Assembly: GCF_025717005.1 (NCBI RefSeq)
Contig: NZ_JAOVZU010000002.1
Location: 345,480 to 409,479, forward strand
Direction: 5' to 3'
From: Actinotalea endophytica
Lineage (GTDB): Bacteria > Actinomycetota > Actinomycetes > Actinomycetales > Cellulomonadaceae
Length of the DNA stretch: 64,000 nt
The stretch's first letter is position 1, and each line of letters begins with the position of its first letter. The position numbers were made by a program, and so were the translations under genes. Under the pieces are notes generated by a model. It was given only the letters and a program-made list of their open reading frames with translations, had not been told where the DNA came from and ran no database searches. This document shows, piece by piece, positions 58,837-64,000 of this stretch.

Positions 58837-60408
58837 ATGCGACGAAAGCCACGCACCGGCATCGCGCTCGTGACGCTCGTGGTGGGAGCTCTGATGGTCC
58901 CCGTCGGCGCAGCCGGCGCAGCAGGGGGCTCGCTCTGGACCTCCGCCGGGGGTGACCGGCAGAACACGCGGTACCAGTCGTCCGAGAGCAAGATCGGACC
59001 TGCCACCGTGGCGGACCTCGAGGTCGCCTGGACCTACGAGGCCGCCGGTGACGTCTCCGCGACGCCGGCGGTCGACGCGGACACCGTGTACTTCCCGGAC
59101 TGGGGCGGGAACCTGAACGCCGTCGACCGGCTCACCGGCGCCCCGCTGTGGGTCGCCAGCATCCCGGCGATCACCGGCATCCCCGGTGACAAGGCGCGCG
59201 CGACGCCGGCCGTCACCGACGACAAGGTGATCGTCGGCACCCTCGGACCACTGGGCGGCGGCGGCCAGGTGATCGCCTTCGACAAGTTCACCGGCCAGGT
59301 GCTGTGGGTGACGGTCGCCGACTCGCACGCCGCCGCGATGATCACCCAGTCCGCGACGGTGTTCGACGGCGTCGTGTACGTCGGCGTGTCCTCCGCGGAG
59401 GAGGCGCTGGCGGCGCTGATCCCGAACTACGAGTGCTGCTCGTTCCGCGGCAGCATGCTGGCCCTCGACGAGCAGACCGGCGCGATCCTGTGGCGGACCT
59501 ACACGGTCCCCGCCGGGTACAGCGGCGGCTCGGTGTGGGGCAGCTCGCCGGCGATCGACACCAAGCGTGGGCAGGTCTACATCGCGACCGGCAACAACTA
59601 CTCGGTTCCCGACGACGTCCAGGCGTGTGTCGCCGCCGCCGGTGGTGACCCCGGAGCCATGCAGGCGTGCCTCTCGCCGAACGACCTGTTCGACTCGGTC
59701 CTCGCGCTCGACATGAAGACCGGCGCGATCAGGTGGGCCACCAAGGCCGTTCCGTTCGACGCCTGGAACGTCGACTGCATCCCGTTCTTCGGATCGGGTG
59801 CCAACTGCCCCGACCCCGCAGGACCGGACTACGACTTCGGCCAGGCGCCGGCGCTGTTCAGCGTGAAGGTCGACGGTACGGGCAAGCCGAGGGACGTCGT
59901 GGGCGTCGGTCAGAAGAGCGGTCAGTACTGGGCCCTCGACCCCGACAGCGGTCAGGTCGTCTGGGAGACCCAGACCGGACCCGGCGGGATCAACGGCGGG
60001 CTGCAGTGGGGCTCCGCGGTCGACGGCACGCGGGTCTACACCGCGAACGCCAACAGCAACGTCGTGTCGTGGGTCCTGCCGGACGGCACGAGCACGAGCA
60101 GTGGCATCTGGAGCGCGCTCGACGCGGCGAGCGGTCAGATCCTCTGGCAGAAGGCCTCGCCGACCGGCGGTGCGTCAGGGGCCGTGACCACGGCGAACGG
60201 CGTGGTGTTCAGCTGCACCCTGGACCCGCAGGGCCACATGTACGCGCTGGATGCCGCGACCGGTGAGGTGCTGTGGAGCTTCGCCTCCGGCGGGACCTGC
60301 AACTCCGGCGCGTCCGTCTCACGCGGGATGGTCTACTGGGGCTCGGGGTACTCGATCTTCGCGGGCACCCCGAACCACACCTTCTACGCCTTCACGCTGC
60401 CCGACTGA
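58837..60408 (+). CDS. Secreted PQQ-binding-like beta-propeller dehydrogenase
   Basis: A 523-residue exported protein, signal peptide about 1-28 (VTLVVGALMVPVGAAGA). The mature part is an eight-bladed PQQ-dehydrogenase-type propeller with tryptophan-docking blades (GAPLWVASIP, GAILWRTYTV, GQVVWETQTG, GEVLWSFASG). Neighbouring cysteines 200 and 201 (ECCSF) are in the position of the vicinal disulfide of quinoprotein alcohol dehydrogenases. There is no cytochrome c domain, so electrons would go to a separate acceptor. It resembles polyvinyl-alcohol-dehydrogenase-like proteins. Start ATG follows AAGGAGG. A very strong hairpin follows its stop. Confidence 0.83.
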   Translation: MRRKPRTGIALVTLVVGALMVPVGAAGAAGGSLWTSAGGDRQNTRYQSSESKIGPATVADLEVAWTYEAAGDVSATPAVDADTVYFPDWGGNLNAVDRLTGAPLWVASIPAITGIPGDKARATPAVTDDKVIVGTLGPLGGGGQVIAFDKFTGQVLWVTVADSHAAAMITQSATVFDGVVYVGVSSAEEALAALIPNYECCSFRGSMLALDEQTGAILWRTYTVPAGYSGGSVWGSSPAIDTKRGQVYIATGNNYSVPDDVQACVAAAGGDPGAMQACLSPNDLFDSVLALDMKTGAIRWATKAVPFDAWNVDCIPFFGSGANCPDPAGPDYDFGQAPALFSVKVDGTGKPRDVVGVGQKSGQYWALDPDSGQVVWETQTGPGGINGGLQWGSAVDGTRVYTANANSNVVSWVLPDGTSTSSGIWSALDAASGQILWQKASPTGGASGAVTTANGVVFSCTLDPQGHMYALDAATGEVLWSFASGGTCNSGASVSRGMVYWGSGYSIFAGTPNHTFYAFTLPD

Positions 60409-60466
60409 CGAGAGCGGCTGACCGTCGCGGAGACCAGTGGGCCGAGCATCGTCCAGGCCCGCTCGA

Positions 60467-60505
60467 GGCACCGGGGCCCACTCCTCGGGGGTGGGCCCCG
60501 GTGCC
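60467..60505. terminator. Strong terminator hairpin after PQQ-type gene
   Basis: A perfect 15-base stem (GGCACCGGGGCCCAC with GTGGGCCCCGGTGCC) and a 9-base loop lie 58 bases after the stop codon. No U tract follows. Confidence 0.8.
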
Positions 60506-60585
60506 GCCTGCCGAGCCGGCCCCTCCGGGCGGCGCGGGGACCTCGGCCTCAGGCGTGGTCCACCACGTCGGAGCACAGTGGACGT

Positions 60586-61275
60586 GTGGGCGCGCAGCGT
60601 GGTGCGACTCTGAGCGAACGGTTCGACGTCTGGACCGTCCTGCATCCCCACCTCCCCGGCCTGCGGCAGGCGCTCGCACTGCCGTCGCTGGCCTGGCGGA
60701 TGGGTGTCGGTCGGCTCGTCTCGCGGATCGACACCCGCGGCAGCCGCCTCGTGATGCTCACGGTCACCGGCCGCAAGAGCGGGGCCCCGCACCACATGCC
60801 GGTCGCGCTGCACGAGCTCGACGGCCGGCCGTACCTCTGGTGCCCGTACGGCAGCCGTGCCCAGTGGTACCGGAACCTGGTGGCTCGCCCCGTGGTGACC
60901 ATCCAGTCCGACCGGACGCGGGTCATGCGCGCGCTCCCGGTCGAGGACGCGGACGACGTGCTCGCGCTCGCGGCGGACCTGCGGCGGTTCGACGAGACGT
61001 TCTGGCGCAGCTACCTCACCTCGGAGGGCATCGAGGACACCGAGGAGGACCTCCTCCGCAACGCCGACCGGCTGCACCTGCGACTCCTGGAGCGGACGGC
61101 GGACGAGGGGCCACCGCCGCTCAAGGCCGACCTCGCGTGGATCTGGGCCGTCAAGGCTGCGGCGGCCGCGGTGGTGCTCGCGCTCGCGTGGCGCAGGATC
61201 AGGCGCTCGCCATGCACGCAACATCTTGTGACTCCAACTGCGACATGCACTAGATGTTGTGGCGCTGAGGTGTGA
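60586..61275 (+). CDS. Deazaflavin-dependent nitroreductase-family protein
   Basis: A 229-residue member of the same F420-dependent split-barrel family as the protein at 18574: RLVMLTVTGRKSGAPHHMPVALHELDGRPYLWCPYGSRAQWYRNLVARPVVTIQS. It is longer than usual, with a C-terminal tail (from about residue 185) containing a hydrophobic helix (AVKAAAAAVVLALAW) and a cysteine-rich end. That end overlaps the two NrdR boxes of the next gene (61216-61262), so the final 20 codons may not be under protein-level selection. The GTG start at 60586 is uncertain; no good ribosome site is visible. Confidence 0.75.
   Translation: MGAQRGATLSERFDVWTVLHPHLPGLRQALALPSLAWRMGVGRLVSRIDTRGSRLVMLTVTGRKSGAPHHMPVALHELDGRPYLWCPYGSRAQWYRNLVARPVVTIQSDRTRVMRALPVEDADDVLALAADLRRFDETFWRSYLTSEGIEDTEEDLLRNADRLHLRLLERTADEGPPPLKADLAWIWAVKAAAAAVVLALAWRRIRRSPCTQHLVTPTATCTRCCGAEV
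61216..61231. promoter_or_regulatory. NrdR box 1
   Basis: ACGCAACATCTTGTGA matches the NrdR consensus (aCaCwAtATaTwGtGt) at the key C, A, A-T, T, G and G positions. It lies inside the 3' end of the upstream reductase gene, 31 bases (three helical turns) from the second box. Confidence 0.75.
61247..61262. promoter_or_regulatory. NrdR box 2
   Basis: GCACTAGATGTTGTGG is an even better NrdR match. Paired boxes at this spacing are the normal arrangement for NrdR, the ATP/dATP-sensing repressor of ribonucleotide reductase genes. The box contains TAGATG, a possible -10 element of the nrdA promoter. Confidence 0.8.
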
Positions 61276-61289
61276 GTGGCCGTAGAGTC

Positions 61290-61496
61290 GTCCGCGCCGA
61301 CGGTTCACCCGGCAGCGCTTCGGTGCGGTCGGGTGGCGCAAGAGGGAACCCGGTGCGAGTCCGGGACTGCCCAGCAGCGGTGAGTGGGAACGACAGTCGT
61401 CAGACGCACTGGGCGTGAGCCTGGGAAGCGGCGGCCGGTAGGAGAACGCGCGCTCCAGCGCGACGCGCCCACGAGTCCGAAGACCTGCCGACGGTA
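61290..61496 (+). ncRNA. Cobalamin (AdoCbl) riboswitch
   Basis: A B12 riboswitch in the nrdA leader. Conserved elements read in order: GGT near 61302; AAGAGGGAA (61340-61348) followed by GTGCGAGTCCGGGACTG; GCAGCGGTGAG near 61375; CACTGGG (61407-61413) and TGGGAAG (61422-61428); then CACGAGTCCGAAGACCTGCC ending near 61489. Adenosylcobalamin binding would shut off nrdA expression, so the oxygen-dependent enzyme is made only when B12, needed for the class II enzyme, is short. Confidence 0.9.
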
Positions 61497-61549
61497 CGTG
61501 CGCCGCCGGCGTGCGTGGTTCCGGAGCCTCTCGGGTGGGCTCGGCGGAC

Positions 61550-61595
61550 GGGTGCGTCGCACCCCTCGTCGTCCCTGGGCGCCGGTGCCTCCGGC
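61550..61595 (+). promoter_or_regulatory. Riboswitch expression-platform hairpins
   Basis: GGGTGC-GTC-GCACCC (61550-61564) is a perfect hairpin and GCCGG-TGCCT-CCGGC (61581-61595) another just before the Shine-Dalgarno. In the second, CTCC (61589-61592) could instead pair with GGAG of the ribosome site (61603-61606), an alternative fold that would hide it. No U tract is seen. Confidence 0.4.
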
Positions 61596-61612
61596 TCGAC
61601 CAGGAGCACGAC

Positions 61613-64000
61613 ATGACCCTCACCGCACCCAGCCGCCCGTCACCGGCCGGCACCCGCCTGCACGTCGTCAAGCGGGACGGCTCCCGCGAGCCCTACGACG
61701 CCGACCGGATCAACCGCGCGATCGAGCGCGTGACCTACGGCCTGACCGACCCGATCGCCAAGGTGACCCAGATCGCCTCCGAGCTGACCATCACGCTCTT
61801 CGACGGGATCACGTCGGAGCAGCTGGACGAGGCCGCGATCGGCGTCGCCGTGCAGAACGTCAAGGACGACCCGGACTTCGACACGATCGCTGCGCGGCTG
61901 CTGCGGAAGGTGATCTACAAGCGGGTCCTCGGCGGGTACCGGACCGACGTCGAGCTCGCGCTCCTGCACCGTGCGCGGTTCCCGGGGTACGTCCGCGACG
62001 CCGTCGACGACGGGGTCCTGGACGCCCGGCTCGCCCGCCTGTTCGACCTGGACGCCCTGGCGGCGGCGCTCGACCCCACCAGGGACGAGGTGCTGCGGTA
62101 CGTGGGCACCGCCACCATGCGGAACCGCTACATGGTCCACGACCACGCCAAGCAGCCGCTGGAGGTGCCGCAGTACTTCTGGATGCGCGTCGCGATGGGG
62201 CTCGCGCTCAACGAGGCCGACCCGACGGCGACCGCGCTCGCCTTCTACGACGCGATCTCGCGCCTGGAGTACCTGCCGGCCGGTTCGACGCTGGTCAACG
62301 CCGGGACGTCCTACCCGCAGCTGTCGAACTGCTTCGTGGTGCAGATGGAGGACGAGATCGAGCACATCGCCACGACCGTCCGCAACGTCATGTGGCTGAC
62401 CAAGGGCACCGGTGGCATCGGCCTCGCGGTCACCAAGCTCCGCGCCGAGGGCTCGCCGATCCACTCGAACAACACCTCCTCGACCGGACCGATCCCGTTC
62501 ATGCACACCGTCGACTCGACGTTGCGGGCCGTGTCCCGGGGCGGCAAGAAGTTCGGCGCGCTGTGCTTCTACCTGGAGAACTGGCACCTGGACTTCGGCC
62601 AGTTCCTGGACCTGAAGCAGAACTCCGGCGACCCCTACCGTCGGACCCGGACGGCGAACACCGCGGTGTGGATCTCCGACGAGTTCATGAAGCGCGTCGA
62701 CGCCGACGCCGACTGGTACCTGTTCGACCCGGCCGAGACGCCGGACCTCGTCGAGCTCACCGGCGCCGCGTTCTCGGCGCGCTACCGCGAGTACGTGGCG
62801 ATGGCCGAGGCCGGCGAGCTGCGCACGTTCTCCCGGGTGCGCGCCCGCGAGCAGTACCGGCAGATCCTGGTGACCCTGCAGACCACCTCCCACCCGTGGC
62901 TGACCTGGAAGGACACGATCAACAACCGGGCCCTGAACACCAACACCGGGACGATCCACCTGTCCAACCTGTGCACCGAGATCTGCCTGCCGCAGGACCG
63001 CGACACGATCTCCGTGTGCAACCTCGCGTCGGTGAACCTCGCGACGCACCTGGTGGACGGCGAGCTGGACTGGGACCGGATGGCCCGCACGGTGCGCCTG
63101 GCGGTGCGCCAGCTGGACAACCTGATCGACGTCACCATCTCCTCGGTGCCCGAGTCGGAGGCGGCGAACCGCGACAGCCGTGCGATCGGGCTCGGCGTGA
63201 TGGGTTTCACCGACGTCGCCGAGCGACTGGGACTCGCCTACGAGACCGCCGAGGCCGCCGACCTCATCGACCGGATCGTGGAGTTCGTGTCCTGGCACGC
63301 GATCGACGCCTCGGCCGACCTCGCCCGCGAGCGCGGTGCCTACCCGGCGTTCGCCGGGTCGGGCTGGTCGCAGGGCAAGGTTCCGTTCGACACCCTCGCC
63401 GAGGTCGAGGCCGATCGCGGGGTCCCGGTGGACGTCGACCGGACGACCCGGATGGACTGGGAGGCCCTGCGCGTCAAGGTCCGGGGCGGCATCCGGAACT
63501 CGACGCTCATGGCGATCGCTCCGACCGCGTCGATCGGCCTGGTGGCGGGCACCACGCCGGGAATCGACCCGCAGTTCTCGCAGATCTTCTCCCGCGCCAC
63601 CTCGTCGGGGAAGTTCCTGGAGGTGAACCGCAACCTCGTGGCCGACCTGCAGCGCCTGGGACTGTGGGAGGCGGTCCGGGACCGGCTGCTCGCCGCCCAG
63701 GGGGACCTGTCCGTGATCGAGGAGGTGCCCGATGCGCTCAAGGAGGTCTACAAGACGTCGTTCACGCTCTCGCCCTACGCGTTCCTCGAGGTCGCCGCTC
63801 GGGCCCAGAAGTGGATCGACCAGGCCATCTCCCGCAACATCTACCTCGCGGACCGCTCGATCGACGCGATGACGGAGCTGTACGCCACGGCCTGGCGCAA
63901 GGGCGTCAAGACCACGTACTACCTGCACATGAAGCCGCGGCACACGGCCGAGCAGTCGACCGTGCGGGTCAACAAGACGGAGAACCTGAACACCACCGGG
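61613..64000 (+). CDS. nrdA: Class Ia ribonucleoside-diphosphate reductase alpha subunit, 3' end beyond window
   Basis: The large subunit of aerobic ribonucleotide reductase, reducing ribonucleoside diphosphates to deoxyribonucleotides with the radical from NrdB. The 796 residues present contain an ATP-cone (VVKRDGSREPYDADRINRAIERV, about 17-105), the redox Cys240 (LSNCFVV), the active-site NLCTEI with thiyl Cys454, and the second redox Cys469 (SVCNLAS), then TASIGLVAGTTPGIDPQFSQIFSR. The frame is still open at base 64000; the missing end would carry the CxxC-type tail. AGGAG precedes the ATG. NrdR boxes and a B12 riboswitch control it. In Streptomyces the same arrangement drives nrdABS, so nrdB is expected just outside. 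Confidence 0.93.
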   Translation, partial: MTLTAPSRPSPAGTRLHVVKRDGSREPYDADRINRAIERVTYGLTDPIAKVTQIASELTITLFDGITSEQLDEAAIGVAVQNVKDDPDFDTIAARLLRKVIYKRVLGGYRTDVELALLHRARFPGYVRDAVDDGVLDARLARLFDLDALAAALDPTRDEVLRYVGTATMRNRYMVHDHAKQPLEVPQYFWMRVAMGLALNEADPTATALAFYDAISRLEYLPAGSTLVNAGTSYPQLSNCFVVQMEDEIEHIATTVRNVMWLTKGTGGIGLAVTKLRAEGSPIHSNNTSSTGPIPFMHTVDSTLRAVSRGGKKFGALCFYLENWHLDFGQFLDLKQNSGDPYRRTRTANTAVWISDEFMKRVDADADWYLFDPAETPDLVELTGAAFSARYREYVAMAEAGELRTFSRVRAREQYRQILVTLQTTSHPWLTWKDTINNRALNTNTGTIHLSNLCTEICLPQDRDTISVCNLASVNLATHLVDGELDWDRMARTVRLAVRQLDNLIDVTISSVPESEAANRDSRAIGLGVMGFTDVAERLGLAYETAEAADLIDRIVEFVSWHAIDASADLARERGAYPAFAGSGWSQGKVPFDTLAEVEADRGVPVDVDRTTRMDWEALRVKVRGGIRNSTLMAIAPTASIGLVAGTTPGIDPQFSQIFSRATSSGKFLEVNRNLVADLQRLGLWEAVRDRLLAAQGDLSVIEEVPDALKEVYKTSFTLSPYAFLEVAARAQKWIDQAISRNIYLADRSIDAMTELYATAWRKGVKTTYYLHMKPRHTAEQSTVRVNKTENLNTTG

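Larger units (their letters stand above)
61276..61612 (+). other. nrdA leader region
   Basis: 337 bases from the stop of the deazaflavin reductase gene to the nrdA start. It holds the cobalamin riboswitch and, after it, two hairpins and a Shine-Dalgarno (AGGAG at 61602-61606). I see no separate open reading frame. Confidence 0.6.

Noticed and set aside
60586-60700. Alternative later start for the deazaflavin reductase at 60586
   Set aside because: Neither GTG nor other nearby codons has a ribosome site; the listed GTG was kept because it gives the complete N-terminal helix, but the choice is weak.
61640-63943. Minus-strand open frame of 767 codons opposite nrdA
   Set aside because: Antisense shadow of a conserved enzyme; no family resemblance and an Arg/Gly/Val-rich composition.
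1-64000. CRISPR arrays, tRNA or rRNA genes, insertion sequences
   Set aside because: No regularly spaced repeats with unique spacers, no cloverleaf with conserved TTC arm, and no transposase-like protein was found by reading; short tandem repeats listed here lack spacers.

Overview
The window looks like chromosome of a high-GC actinobacterium (GC well above 70% by eye). Support comes from GTG/TTG starts, many promoters whose -10 box lies 5-7 bases before the start codon (leaderless mRNAs), two deazaflavin (F420)-type nitroreductase-fold proteins, an F420-type luciferase-like oxidoreductase, a mycothiol-type maleylpyruvate isomerase-fold protein, an actinobacterial-type SOS box and a B12-riboswitch-controlled class Ia nrdA. 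A Cellulomonas-like member of the Micrococcales would fit, but that is inference. I see no rRNA, tRNA, IS element, prophage or CRISPR array.

Layout. 1-2.75 kb: fructose PTS operon fruK-fruA, running off the left edge. 2.95-6.8 kb: DUF1905 gene, then a translationally coupled circularly permuted ATP-grasp/alpha-E protein and transglutaminase, a poorly understood peptide-ligation module. 7-19 kb: stand-alone metabolic, membrane and hydrolase genes, a TetR gene with a perfect palindromic operator, a large anchored HExxH metalloprotease, an AEC carrier, a response regulator with a truncated receiver and a secreted beta-propeller. 18.6-25.2 kb: a one-way minus-strand series (deazaflavin reductase, TetR, UvrA-like ABC protein, DHFR-like reductase, VOC protein, AraC regulator, DUF222-HNH nuclease with an SOS box over its start codon). 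25-37 kb: mixed small enzymes, a HExxH lipoprotein and a four-gene operon (SRPBCC, CPBP protease, membrane-anchored hydrolase, alcohol dehydrogenase). 37-44 kb: GH13 glucosidase, deaminase, methyltransferase, the carotenoid pair crtB-crtI and an F420-type oxidoreductase. 44-50 kb: 2TM protein, dodecin, a divergent DUF4386/TetR pair with twin operators, CPBP protease, and a PadR-DUF1048-ABC exporter operon with nested palindromes. 50-54 kb: DMT transporter, hydrolase, DEAD-box helicase. 53.7-60.5 kb: a cell-surface region with a processive family 2 glycosyltransferase and small membrane partner, divergent from a five-repeat LASSG-anchored surface protein and a secreted PQQ-type beta-propeller. 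60.6-64 kb: deazaflavin reductase whose 3' end carries two NrdR boxes, then a cobalamin riboswitch and nrdA, running off the right edge.

Together: most genes are ordinary accessory metabolism and small regulator/effector pairs. The integrated units are the fructose operon, the ATP-grasp/transglutaminase module, the carotenoid pair, the PadR exporter operon, the surface region and the dually regulated nrdA. Convergent gene pairs are usually separated by a GC-rich hairpin without a U tract; several carry short tandem duplications next to the stop codon.
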